Source: JAJFTV01 sp964426355 (lineage in GTDB: Bacteria; Chloroflexota; Anaerolineae; Anaerolineales; Anaerolineaceae). From it: 16,030 bases of DNA. Of the stretch, positions 1-7,160 are shown in pieces. Positions within the stretch are counted from its first letter, which is position 1, and every line of letters begins with the position of its first letter. Made by a program: the position numbers and the translations under genes. Under the pieces are notes generated by a model. The model did no database searches. It was not told the DNA's origin and saw only the letters and a list, made by a program, of their open reading frames with translations. The stretch is from NCBI GenBank assembly GCA_964426355.1, contig CAYRRA010000101.1, positions 1 through 16,030 of the forward strand, written 5' to 3'.

Positions 1-413
1 GTTCTTCGCTGGCTGTGGCGCGTATTCGCCCGCAACGCATTTTGTTTGTTGAATGCCGTGACGCATACGATTTTGAGCCGGTGCAACCAGCCGACCGTAA
101 TCTCTCCCTGGGCAAAGGGTGTGCCATTCTCATCGCTGAAAGAGGCAGTGCGTATACGCGCAGCCTCCGGAAACAGTTGGTAAAAAAGGCTGATGAGCAA
201 AATATCCCCTGGCAGTACCCCACCACGCTGGGGCGTCACAGACCTTCATCCCGTACAGCCGTTCCCATCGCCGGTGGTGCGTTGTCCGCCTGTCTTGCTG
301 CTCCGCTGCGCTATTTGAACACCGCAAATGCTGTGGCAGACATGGATGATATCGAGTCCTTGCGGGATTTGAGCCGGCTCTTTATACCGGAAACGGAGGA
401 ATATGATGACTGA
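1..413 (+). CDS. Divergent M42-family peptidase homologue, 3' part only
   Basis: This is the C-terminal part of a protein whose start lies before the window; the frame is open from base 3 and ends at TGA 411-413. It follows the C-terminal half of the M42 (TET/glutamyl aminopeptidase) fold seen in the two genes behind it: a strand ending in VECRD, a NLSLGKGCAI segment like the GVSLGEGAAI of the next gene, then PLRYLNT where M42 enzymes have P-RY-H. Several hallmark residues differ. The metal-binding Asp of the usual DVT motif is Glu (near base 51), the GGTD motif is absent, and the metal-binding His of RY-H is Asn (bases 318-320). It overlaps the next gene by about 8-11 nt, so it is co-transcribed with it. 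It is probably a non-catalytic or functionally changed M42 subunit. The missing N-terminal half, with the other ligands, cannot be judged here. Confidence 0.72.
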   Translation, partial: SSLAVARIRPQRILFVECRDAYDFEPVQPADRNLSLGKGCAILIAERGSAYTRSLRKQLVKKADEQNIPWQYPTTLGRHRPSSRTAVPIAGGALSACLAAPLRYLNTANAVADMDDIESLRDLSRLFIPETEEYDD

Positions 414-1440
414 TGCGCTGACGTTGCAAAAAAAGCTGCTTTCGGTTGTAAGCATCGCCGGCTTTGAGGAAAACCGTGCCCGGCTTATATCCAGCATGGT
501 TGCACCGCTTTGTGACGATGTCGTCATCGACCCCATGCAGAATGTCATTGCCCACAAAAAAGGCGATGGGGCTCGGGTCATGATGTCCGCCCACATGGAT
601 TCGATTGGCTTTCTGGTTACCTACATTGAAGACTGTGGGTTCATCCGGTTTGACTGCCTGGGTGGCGTCCGTGCATTTGCCACACTGGATTGTCTTGTCC
701 GGTTTGAAAATGGTGTTATCGGTCGAATTGGACGCGTCCTGGATGGCGCAAATCCCAATCCTGTCCTTTCACAAATTACACCCAGGGAACTCTATATCGA
801 CATCGGAGCCGAGAACGGCGAGCAGGCAAAGAAAATGGTTTCAGTAGGAGATATCGCCCACTATGAAGGTCGAACCGAATTATTGGGGAGCGATACCCTC
901 CTTTCACCCTATTTCGATGATTTGATTGCCTGTGTCGTGCTGATCCAGACATTGGAAAAACTTGAACACACAACCTGCCCCAACGACCTTTATTTTGTCT
1001 TCAGTACGCAAGAGGAAATCGGGTGCCGCGGCGCTAGAGCCGCCGCGTATGCAATCGATCCACAAGCCGGCTTCGCTCTGGACGTCACACCGGCGGGCGA
1101 TATTCCTGGAAATGTGCACTTCATGGGTGTTTCGCTAGGTGAAGGTGCTGCCATTAAGATTAAGGATAGCAGCGTCATTTGTACCCCCTCCATTGTCAAT
1201 CTGCTCAAGCAGACGGCTCTTGAGAAAGGAATCCCCTTTCAGTTTGAGATTCTCTCTGGCGGCGGTACAGACACAGGCGAAATCCAACGAAACCGCAGCG
1301 GCGCAGCGGCTGGGTGTATCAGTATCCCATCCAGATACACACACCATCCGTATGAAATGGTGCGGCTCAGCGATGTTGAAGCCTGTGTTGAGCTGTTATG
1401 TGCTGCATTAACTCAAAATTTGTCGGGAGGAGCACAATGA
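403..1440 (+). CDS. M42 family metallo-aminopeptidase
   Basis: A 345-residue protein of normal length for M42 aminopeptidases, which form cytoplasmic TET assemblies and trim peptides with a two-metal centre. The full ligand set is visible: AHMDS (His64, Asp66), YFDD (Asp172/173), TQEEIG (catalytic Glu204 and ligand Glu205), ALDVT (Asp227), GGTDT (near 287-291) and RYTHH (His314). GGAGG at 395-399 lies 3 nt before the ATG at 403 but 6 nt before the in-frame ATG at 406, so 406 may be the true start. The stop overlaps the next start as ATGA. Known M42 members include glutamyl aminopeptidases, deblocking aminopeptidases and the FrvX/SgcX/YpdE group; substrate specificity cannot be read from the sequence. 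It is encoded between two paralogues, so a mixed oligomer is possible. Confidence 0.9.
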   Translation: MMTDALTLQKKLLSVVSIAGFEENRARLISSMVAPLCDDVVIDPMQNVIAHKKGDGARVMMSAHMDSIGFLVTYIEDCGFIRFDCLGGVRAFATLDCLVRFENGVIGRIGRVLDGANPNPVLSQITPRELYIDIGAENGEQAKKMVSVGDIAHYEGRTELLGSDTLLSPYFDDLIACVVLIQTLEKLEHTTCPNDLYFVFSTQEEIGCRGARAAAYAIDPQAGFALDVTPAGDIPGNVHFMGVSLGEGAAIKIKDSSVICTPSIVNLLKQTALEKGIPFQFEILSGGGTDTGEIQRNRSGAAAGCISIPSRYTHHPYEMVRLSDVEACVELLCAALTQNLSGGAQ

Positions 1441-2495
1441 ACGATTTTTTGACGGTTCAAAGACAATTAACCTCCGTCGTTGCACCTTCGGGGCATGAAG
1501 GAAGTCGTGCTCGGATGATCGAAGAAATGGTACGCCCTTTCGTCGACGAAGTGTATTCAGACGTAATGGGAAATTTATATGCGCACAAGCGGGGTAAAGG
1601 CAGCAAAATCATGGTTGCAGCGCACATGGACACATTGGGTTTTGTGGTCGATTACATAGATCAAAAAGGATTTGTGAAAGTTGTCCCACTCGGCGGTATC
1701 CCCATTTACGCGCTCCTCGCCAAAAGGCTGCGTTTTGAGGGTGGCGCTATCGGAACGGTCATGGCAGAACCCGGGGCAGAAGTGCCCAAAAAGGATATTC
1801 GTTCCATCGCTATAAATCATTTCTATGTGGATATTGGCGCGCGCGACAAGGCGGAAGCCGAATCGATGGTATCGCTGAGAGAATTTGCTGTTTATGATAT
1901 TCAACCCACCATGCTCAATGATAATGTGCTCATCTCCTCCTATTGTGATGACCTGATGGGCTGCGCAGTACTCATTGAAGCTATTCGGAAAAACGAAACC
2001 CCTCTCAATGACATGATTTATGTTTTCACCGTTCAGGAAGAGGTTGGCTGCCGTGGAGCAAAGCCCGCTGCGAACCAAATCCAACCCGATATCGGGGTGA
2101 TTATCGAGGTCACCGGCGCTTTGGACGTGATGACAAATATAAAGGAAAAACGAGAGCCGCGCCTCGGTGAAGGTCCAACCTTGGATGCCTATGACAGCCG
2201 CACCATTTATGACGCAGAGCTCTTAGATCATATTAGTGAGCTGGGAAACAGGATCGGTCACCCTTGCCAGGTTAAATGTATGTCAACCGGTGGCACAGAC
2301 GCTTCCGCAATTCGTGAAGTGGGCAAAAGCGCACGGCTTGCCTGCCTGTGCATGCCTACACGCTATATTCACTCACAAGCTGAGATGGTGGATTTACGGG
2401 ATGTGCAAGGAGTCTTGGATATTCTCCTGGCACTGGCACACGAACCGTTCGCCAGAAATGGAAATAAAAACACAGATGTCACAACAGAAAATTGA
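1437..2495 (+). CDS. M42 family metallo-aminopeptidase (second complete paralogue)
   Basis: A 352-residue M42 paralogue. The start is ATG 1437, overlapping the previous stop as ATGA, with GGGAGGAG at 1425-1432 as a strong ribosome binding site; an in-frame extension back to 1398 is not needed. Motifs in order: AAHMDT (His63, Asp65), SYCDD (Asp171/172), VQEEVG (Glu201/Glu202), IIEVT (Glu224), GGTDA (near 285-289) and TRYIHS (His312). Glu224 sits where the neighbour and most family members have a metal-binding Asp; Glu can still coordinate metal, so activity is likely but selectivity could differ. The tail after about residue 338 is hydrophilic and reads into the next gene. It is expected to be a cytoplasmic peptidase, perhaps assembling with its neighbours. 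Confidence 0.9.
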   Translation: MNDFLTVQRQLTSVVAPSGHEGSRARMIEEMVRPFVDEVYSDVMGNLYAHKRGKGSKIMVAAHMDTLGFVVDYIDQKGFVKVVPLGGIPIYALLAKRLRFEGGAIGTVMAEPGAEVPKKDIRSIAINHFYVDIGARDKAEAESMVSLREFAVYDIQPTMLNDNVLISSYCDDLMGCAVLIEAIRKNETPLNDMIYVFTVQEEVGCRGAKPAANQIQPDIGVIIEVTGALDVMTNIKEKREPRLGEGPTLDAYDSRTIYDAELLDHISELGNRIGHPCQVKCMSTGGTDASAIREVGKSARLACLCMPTRYIHSQAEMVDLRDVQGVLDILLALAHEPFARNGNKNTDVTTEN

Positions 2496-3672
2496 ACCGA
2501 TCCTTTTCGATCAAAAAACGGACGCCCTGGTTCAGGAACAGTTTCGGTGCCTGAGCAATGTCATCTATCTCAATACGGCGCTGGCTGCTGTACTGCCTGC
2601 CTCTGTGGAAAAAGCCTACTCGGACGAGCAGCGTTATTTTCAAGAGTCCTTTGGCGGAGAAGAGAACTGGGAAGCACAAAGACAGCAGGCGAGAGAGGGT
2701 TTTGCTCGGCTGATCAACGCAAAACCGGAGAACATTGCCCTCCTCAGCAATACCGTTGAGGGCATCGGCTTGATCGCGCGTGATTATCCCTGGCAGCCAG
2801 AAAAAAACGTTGTAACCTACCCGGGAGAACACCCCAGCAATTTGCTGCCGTGGATTGTCGGAGAGCGCAGGGGGAATTTCCGGCTGAAACCGGTTGAAGT
2901 TCAGGGCAGGAGCCTCTCGACTGCGGATGTGCTGCGCGCAATAGATAATGAGACTCAGGCTGTAGCCATGTCAATTGTGCAGTACTCCGATGGGGCACGG
3001 ATCGACCTGGCAACCATCGGGAAGGAATGCCGCAAACGAGGTATCCTCTTCATCCTGGATGGAATCCAGGCTGCCGGCAGGCTACATATCGATGTCATCG
3101 CGGCAGGCATCGACTTCATGTCATGCAGTGCACACAAAGGTCTGCTGGTTCGCAATGGCATTTCTTTTGTCTATTGCACAAGCGAAGTGCTCGAACAATT
3201 GACCCCGTCTATTGCCGCAACTCACAGTATAAAAGATACGCTCCAGGGTTGTCTGGTTGACCCAAATAAACCTATTCCGTGGCATAATGATGCCCGCAAG
3301 CTGGAAAACGGGAACAGGAACCACCCCGGTGTATGTGGATTGATCGCCGCAATGGAATTCCTCCACAGCATTGGCACCCTCGCTACCGAGGGGCATATCA
3401 CCGCCCTGCAACAAGAGCTTTATGCGCAATTAGGAGAGGATGCCGGTAAAATTGAACCCTTCAATGATGATTTCTCCGGCATTATCCGCGTCGATTTTCC
3501 GCCCGACAAGGCAGACATCGTAGCGTCTCTCCTGCAAGAAAACAAAATCTATGCCACCGTGCGGCGCGACAATGTCCGTTTTTGCATCGCCATCTTCAAC
3601 ACTATGGCTCAAATGCGGGTGCTGGCTTCTGTTATTCAGGAAATTCTTGCCTTGAAAGAAGAAACAAAATGA
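2476..3672 (+). CDS. Class V PLP-dependent aminotransferase / cysteine desulfurase-like protein
   Basis: A 398-residue fold-type I PLP enzyme of the class V group. Visible landmarks: YLNTA near residues 31-35 at the N-terminus, SNTVEG (about 91-96) in the cofactor phosphate region, EHPSN (about 118-122), FILDGIQAAG with the PLP-nitrogen-binding Asp195, SCSAHKG with Schiff-base Lys221, and a C-terminal VRFCIAIFNT segment carrying the carboxylate-binding Arg. The start is uncertain: ATG 2476 overlaps the upstream gene by 20 nt, and ATG 2458 is also in frame; neither has a clear Shine-Dalgarno. The group includes cysteine desulfurases, isopenicillin-N-epimerase-like proteins and small-molecule aminotransferases. 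There is no obvious active-site Cys loop of a SufS/IscS type, so an amino-acid transaminase, lyase or epimerase role is favoured. It overlaps the aspartate dehydrogenase gene by 4 nt, suggesting linked amino-acid metabolism. Confidence 0.85.
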   Translation: MSQQKIEPILFDQKTDALVQEQFRCLSNVIYLNTALAAVLPASVEKAYSDEQRYFQESFGGEENWEAQRQQAREGFARLINAKPENIALLSNTVEGIGLIARDYPWQPEKNVVTYPGEHPSNLLPWIVGERRGNFRLKPVEVQGRSLSTADVLRAIDNETQAVAMSIVQYSDGARIDLATIGKECRKRGILFILDGIQAAGRLHIDVIAAGIDFMSCSAHKGLLVRNGISFVYCTSEVLEQLTPSIAATHSIKDTLQGCLVDPNKPIPWHNDARKLENGNRNHPGVCGLIAAMEFLHSIGTLATEGHITALQQELYAQLGEDAGKIEPFNDDFSGIIRVDFPPDKADIVASLLQENKIYATVRRDNVRFCIAIFNTMAQMRVLASVIQEILALKEETK

Positions 3673-4472
3673 AAAAAGTTGCATTGATTGGGTGCGGCAG
3701 CCTGGGTACAATCATCGCCCAGGGGATTCTGGAGAATTTGGGAGAGGATTACACGCTTGCAGCCGTAATGGATAATCGCCCACAGGTGGCGATGGACCTG
3801 GCGCACGAATGCGGCTGCAAGGGATGTACTGAACTATCCGAATTGCTGGCTGAAAACCCTGCGTATGTAGTGGAGGCTGCCGGTCCGGAGGTGTTACGGG
3901 AAATTGCGTTGCCCGTATTGCGAGCAGGAGCAGACTTGCTTCCTCTTTCGGTGGGCATTTTTGCGGATGATATCTTTTACCTCACGGTAAAAGATACCGC
4001 TGCCAAACTGGGGCGCCGTGTCTATATCGTATCAGGCGCCATCGGGGGTTTCGACGTGATGCAAGCTGCCATGATGGGGGGCTCTGTGACGGCATCCATC
4101 GCCAACCTGAAAGCACCCTCGGCATTGAACGGTGCACCTGGTCTTGGGGGTAAGTTGTTGCCGGTGGACCGTGAAGTGGTTGTTTTTTCCGGCACAGCGC
4201 GGCAGGCGATTGAGAAGTTTCCCAAGAATGTGAATGTTGCCGTTGCCCTGGCGTTGAATACGATTGGAGTGGATGAGACTCGCACAGAGATACGCAGCAT
4301 GCCTGGAATGGAGAACAATCTTCACAGGATAATTGTCACGGGAGAGTTTGGTGAAGCAACCATCGAGGTCGCCTCACGCCCCTCTCGCCACAACCCAAAA
4401 TCCAGCTCCATGGCTGCTTACAGTGTGCTGGCAAAGCTAAAAAACCTCGCCCAGCCCATTTCTTTTTGTTAG
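3669..4472 (+). CDS. nadX: L-aspartate dehydrogenase-like protein (NadX family)
   Basis: A 267-residue protein. The family converts L-aspartate and NAD(P)+ to iminoaspartate, either for NAD synthesis or for aspartate breakdown. The N-terminal Rossmann motif is LIGCGSLG (Gly8, Gly10, Gly13). Family-typical segments follow: EAAGPE (about 69-74), LPLSVG (91-96), VSGAIGG (121-127), FPKNVNVA (184-191), NNLHRI with the likely catalytic His219, and HNPKSSS (241-247). ATG 3669 overlaps the aminotransferase stop as ATGA, which rejects the longer in-frame extension into the upstream gene. No nadA or nadC is nearby. The peptidase and aminotransferase neighbours fit catabolism or amino-acid interconversion better than NAD synthesis, so the symbol is a family label rather than a pathway claim. 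Confidence 0.82.
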   Translation: MKKVALIGCGSLGTIIAQGILENLGEDYTLAAVMDNRPQVAMDLAHECGCKGCTELSELLAENPAYVVEAAGPEVLREIALPVLRAGADLLPLSVGIFADDIFYLTVKDTAAKLGRRVYIVSGAIGGFDVMQAAMMGGSVTASIANLKAPSALNGAPGLGGKLLPVDREVVVFSGTARQAIEKFPKNVNVAVALALNTIGVDETRTEIRSMPGMENNLHRIIVTGEFGEATIEVASRPSRHNPKSSSMAAYSVLAKLKNLAQPISFC

Positions 4473-4544
4473 TCGTTTGGAAAGTTCAGGGGGAATGTCC
4501 TTTTCGATTTATAATCATCAAAACGCGGATACGGAGCGGAATAA
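4473..4544 (+). other. 72-nt gap before the methyltransferase gene
   Basis: This is the first break in gene packing. TATAAT at 4510-4515 could be a -10 box, but I see no matching -35 at 16-18 nt. GGAGCGGA at 4533-4540 serves as the ribosome binding site for ATG 4545. No terminator-like stem-loop is evident after the aspartate dehydrogenase gene. Confidence 0.4.
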
Positions 4545-5372
4545 ATGAAACTTGCTTATGTAATACCACGGTTTGTGCGCCATATTCTTTCTGATGAGTG
4601 GGTCAAGTTTATGTTGGAAAAACGGTTCATTCTCAAACCGGGTCTTGAAACAAGCAACCCCCAGGCTGCCGTTGAGCATTATATGAAAAACCTTGCGAAA
4701 TATCAGGTCGATATCAGAGGGAAAAAAATCCTGGTGTTTGGATATGGTGGGCGGTTTGATGTAGGTTGTGGTCTGTTGATAAACGGCGCAAAACAAATTA
4801 TCCTGCTGGAACGTTTTTCCCGACCGGATCCCAAATTGAACCGATTGTTATTGAACACATACCCGCAGTTTGTAACGATTAAGAACGGTTATGTTGTTCC
4901 TTCAGATGAAGAGCTTGTGTTGATGGAAGGGGATATTCTGCAAAAAGAGGTTCAAGAGAAGATAGGGAAAGTGGATGTGATTCTAAGCAGTTCTGTCTAT
5001 GAACATCTTTCAAAGGTAGAGGAAATTACCCAAGCATTAACAAACCTGTTGACACCTCAGGGGGTCATTTTTCATACCATAGACCTGAGAGATCATTTCT
5101 TTAAATACCCTTTCGAGATGTTAACATTTCCAGAGAAAACCTGGGTGAAGTGGTTAAACCCCACAAGTCACCATAATCGCTACCGATTTAGAGATTACGA
5201 GCGTATTTTTGACTCTTGTTTTGAAGATTCGCGAATAGAGATATTGGAAAGGCTGCCCGAAGCGTTTTTAAAAGCGAAGCCTCACATTTTGCCTGGTTTT
5301 CTAACAGGCGACGATGAGGTTGATAATGCTTCCATCATCAGTGTGTTTGCCTTCAGGAAAAAGTTAAACTAA
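4545..5372 (+). CDS. SAM-dependent methyltransferase-like protein
   Basis: A 275-residue cytoplasmic protein with class I methyltransferase features. A glycine-rich loop follows a hydrophobic strand (KILVFGYGGRFDVGCG, residues 61-76), an acidic residue ends strand two (LLER, Glu89), GDIL occurs near 129-132, VDVILSSSVYEHL around 145-157 resembles the motif IV/post region, and LLTPQGVIFHTIDL matches the later strand. The motif I spacing is unusual, so the substrate cannot be inferred. The first 55 residues are a helical cap. The gene is visibly richer in A+T than those on either side and sits alone between two well-packed clusters, which suggests independent acquisition. Its ribosome binding site is at 4533-4540. 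Confidence 0.68.
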   Translation: MKLAYVIPRFVRHILSDEWVKFMLEKRFILKPGLETSNPQAAVEHYMKNLAKYQVDIRGKKILVFGYGGRFDVGCGLLINGAKQIILLERFSRPDPKLNRLLLNTYPQFVTIKNGYVVPSDEELVLMEGDILQKEVQEKIGKVDVILSSSVYEHLSKVEEITQALTNLLTPQGVIFHTIDLRDHFFKYPFEMLTFPEKTWVKWLNPTSHHNRYRFRDYERIFDSCFEDSRIEILERLPEAFLKAKPHILPGFLTGDDEVDNASIISVFAFRKKLN

Positions 5373-5430
5373 TACAGCTGAATTCAGGGTGAGGTTTTTA
5401 CCGCCCCTGCAACAACGTGGAAGGTTAAAA

Positions 5431-5463
5431 ATTATGCAATTCACAGAAAGTATGTTGCATAAT
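5431..5463. repeat. 9-bp perfect inverted repeat, spacer 15
   Basis: ATTATGCAA at 5431-5439 and TTGCATAAT at 5455-5463 are exact reverse complements. The dyad lies in the 332-bp region between the methyltransferase gene and the binding-protein promoter. It has no T-tract, so a regulator site or a weak transcript end for the methyltransferase are the main options. The rest of 5373-5555 shows only a short palindrome, CTGAATTCAG, at 5378-5387. Confidence 0.5.
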
Positions 5464-5555
5464 CGTTCACGTTCTTGTACACCGATCAGCGAAAAGATAG
5501 TTACATTAACAAATGGTTCCTGAATTAAGGTTTAGTTAACAACTTCCTGACCTCA

Positions 5556-5583
5556 TTGACAGACATGGTAAACCATTTATAAT
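5556..5583 (+). promoter_or_regulatory. Strong sigma70/SigA-type promoter
   Basis: TTGACA at 5556-5561 and TATAAT at 5578-5583 both match consensus exactly, separated by 16 bp. Transcription should begin near 5590, giving a leader of about 115 nt before the binding-protein start codon. This is the only near-ideal promoter I see and it probably drives the importer operon. Confidence 0.8.
5565..5576. promoter_or_regulatory. Candidate operator inside the promoter spacer
   Basis: ATGGT at 5565-5569 and ACCAT at 5572-5576 form a 5-bp dyad around AA, lying between the -35 and -10 boxes. A repressor bound here would block RNA polymerase. The dyad is short, so chance is possible. Confidence 0.35.
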
Positions 5584-5602
5584 GAAACCCTGGCAGGTTT
5601 CA
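5583..5602. promoter_or_regulatory. Candidate operator at the transcription start
   Basis: TGAAACC at 5583-5589 and GGTTTCA at 5596-5602 form a perfect 7-bp dyad with a 6-bp centre, starting at the last base of the -10 box. TGAAAC half-sites are typical of LacI-family operators, although those normally lie closer together. The same sequence could instead fold as a hairpin near the 5' end of the transcript. Confidence 0.45.
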
Positions 5603-5604
5603 CA

Positions 5605-5703
5605 ATGCTAAAAAAGTCATCAAGGAGGAAAAATCACCAAGAATCTTCACCCCGTATTTTTACTATTCCACACAAATGCGTATTAATTTCCCGGAGGAAC
5701 TAA
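5605..5703 (+). other. Possible 32-codon leader ORF
   Basis: ATG 5605 opens a 32-codon, Lys/Arg-rich frame that ends at TAA 5701-5703, one base before the binding-protein ATG at 5705. Its own start has no Shine-Dalgarno and lies only about 15 nt after the predicted transcription start. AAGGAGGAA at 5622-5630 lies inside it without a normal start codon at the right distance. A leader peptide is possible but could equally be chance. Confidence 0.2.
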
Positions 5704-5704
5704 A

Positions 5705-7060
5705 ATGAAAATCTATAAGTTGTTGACCCTATTTCTACTGGTTGCGTTTTTGTTGGCATCCTGCGCTTCACCTACAGCCGCGCCAACTAAACCTGAAGCA
5801 GCAGAGCCTGCGGCTCAAGAACCCGCGGCTCAAGAACCGGTGGCAGAAGAACCTGTTGCTGAAGAGCCAGCCGCCGCAGAACCCATTGAAATCGTAATCT
5901 GGAACACCTGGTCTGATCACCACGTCGAAGCTTTCCAGGCAATCATTGATGAATTTAATGCCACTCACCCCAGCATTAAGGTCATTCAGCAACCACAGCC
6001 GTATGCCGACTACGAAGCCAAGGTTATGCAGGCTGTCCGAGAAGGCACCGGTCCAGACCTGATCGGCACCTTCCCAACCGTCGCAGCCAATTACATTGAT
6101 GACGGCATGATCGTTAACCTGAGCGAATACATCGACGATCCGGAAATCGGCATCCCCGGTTACCTGGATCTGCTCTCCGAGGGTGTGGTTCAGGAAATCA
6201 CGCAATGGGATGGGAATATCTACATGATCCCCGGCTCGGTCGGTGGTGAAGTTTTCTACTACAACAAGACCCTGTATGACAGCCTGGGGCTTTCAGTACC
6301 CACCACCTGGGAAGAATTGGAAGCCAACAGCCGGATCATCACTGAGGAAACCGGAAAACCAGCTTTTGGTTTCGATAATGAAATCGACGGCTTCCAGGTC
6401 TTGATCATGCAGAATGGTTCAGGATACATCAACCGCGAGACCATGACCGTTGAGTACAATAACGACATTGCTGTGGAACAGCTCACCTGGTTCAGCGACC
6501 TGGTGAAGGAAGGCGTCTTCCGCCTGGTTGGCGAGGATGTATATTTCTCAAACCCGTTCGGTTCACAAGCAGTTGCCTCCTACATCGGATCACCCGCTGG
6601 TATCGGCTTTGTTGAATCAGCCGTCAACGGTCAGTTTGAATTTGGCGTGGCTCCAATCCCGCAGAGCGGCGTCAAAGAGTACGTCTCCTCTTGGGGCGGA
6701 GGCTATGTCATCTTTACCAGCACCGAAGAAAGGCAAAAAGCTGCCTTTGAGTTTATTAAGTATATGATTACACCAGAAGTACAGGGACCGTGGTGCGCAG
6801 CTTTTGGTGTTGTACCCGCCTACCAGGCTGCCGTAGAACACCCTGTGTTCCAGGAGTACCTGCAGACCAACCCAGCCATCATGGCTTCCAGCGAGCAGAT
6901 GTCTCGGGTGGGGTATCTTCCAGCCGTCAAAGGCTCTGCCGCCATCCGGACCGTGATTGCCCGCGCCGTTACCTCAGCCTGCACAGGGGTTTATTCCCCG
7001 GAAGAAGCATTACGCATTGCTGAAGAAGAAGGCAACGCAGAACTTGCAGCAAACAATTAA
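5705..7060 (+). CDS. ABC importer substrate-binding lipoprotein (CUT1 / SBP family 1)
   Basis: A 451-residue extracellular binding protein. Residues 1-20 form a lipoprotein signal peptide (Lys-containing start, hydrophobic core, lipobox LLASC with acylated Cys20). Residues about 21-60 are a low-complexity linker with repeated EPAA/EPVA units. The mature lobe begins EIVIWNTWSDHH and continues with features of the family: FNATHPSIKV, a GPDLIGTFP segment, IPGSVGGEVFYYN, and a C-terminal FIKYMITPEVQ region. The ribosome binding site is GGAGGAA at 5693-5699. It probably delivers solute to the permease pair encoded downstream. The family binds sugars, oligosaccharides, polyols or glycerol phosphates; the ligand cannot be read from the sequence. 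A stem-loop directly after the gene would favour its higher expression over the rest of the operon. Confidence 0.92.
   Translation: MKIYKLLTLFLLVAFLLASCASPTAAPTKPEAAEPAAQEPAAQEPVAEEPVAEEPAAAEPIEIVIWNTWSDHHVEAFQAIIDEFNATHPSIKVIQQPQPYADYEAKVMQAVREGTGPDLIGTFPTVAANYIDDGMIVNLSEYIDDPEIGIPGYLDLLSEGVVQEITQWDGNIYMIPGSVGGEVFYYNKTLYDSLGLSVPTTWEELEANSRIITEETGKPAFGFDNEIDGFQVLIMQNGSGYINRETMTVEYNNDIAVEQLTWFSDLVKEGVFRLVGEDVYFSNPFGSQAVASYIGSPAGIGFVESAVNGQFEFGVAPIPQSGVKEYVSSWGGGYVIFTSTEERQKAAFEFIKYMITPEVQGPWCAAFGVVPAYQAAVEHPVFQEYLQTNPAIMASSEQMSRVGYLPAVKGSAAIRTVIARAVTSACTGVYSPEEALRIAEEEGNAELAANN
5797..5886 (+). repeat. Degenerate repeat encoding the EPAA/EPVA linker
   Basis: About six imperfect 15-bp units encode a five-residue period of the type EP-A-A/V-x-E just after the lipobox. 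It acts as a flexible spacer between the membrane anchor and the binding domain. Such tracts can vary in length by slippage. Confidence 0.6.
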
Positions 7061-7074
7061 TCGACTTTAAAACG

Positions 7075-7108
7075 CCAATCCCTTCTCCTTAACAGGAGAA
7101 GGGATTGG
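7075..7108 (+). terminator. Strong stem-loop after the binding-protein gene
   Basis: CCAATCCCTTCTCCT at 7075-7089 and AGGAGAAGGGATTGG at 7094-7108 form a perfect 15-bp stem with a TAAC loop, 14 nt after the stop codon. The following bases (TTCTCATC) are only a weak U-tract. It may act as a partial terminator or as a stem protecting the 3' end of the binding-protein transcript, with reduced read-through into the downstream genes. Confidence 0.7.
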
Positions 7109-7160
7109 TTCTCATCCTGATACGATTCGATCATTCATCATTCGACCTACCTGACAATAC

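Noticed and set aside
1575..2084. 169-codon open frame on the minus strand
   Set aside because: It is antisense to a complete M42 gene with intact catalytic motifs; no family features in the minus-strand translation.
2236..2475. In-frame upstream extension of the aminotransferase gene
   Set aside because: It would overlap the M42 gene by about 260 nt, and the extension looks unlike any aminotransferase N-terminus; family similarity starts after residue 30 of the shorter form.
3582..3668. In-frame upstream extension of the aspartate dehydrogenase gene
   Set aside because: The Rossmann motif begins right after ATG 3669, which also makes the ATGA overlap typical of this operon.
4510..4515. TATAAT as a promoter for the methyltransferase gene
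   Set aside because: No -35 box at a suitable distance; in an A+T-rich gap the hexamer is easily found by chance.
5676..5708. 10-codon frame overlapping the binding-protein start as ATGA
   Set aside because: There is no Shine-Dalgarno before it, and it is too short to separate from chance.
5797..5886. Short tandem repeat as a CRISPR or mobile repeat
   Set aside because: The units encode a continuous lipoprotein linker in frame, with no spacers.
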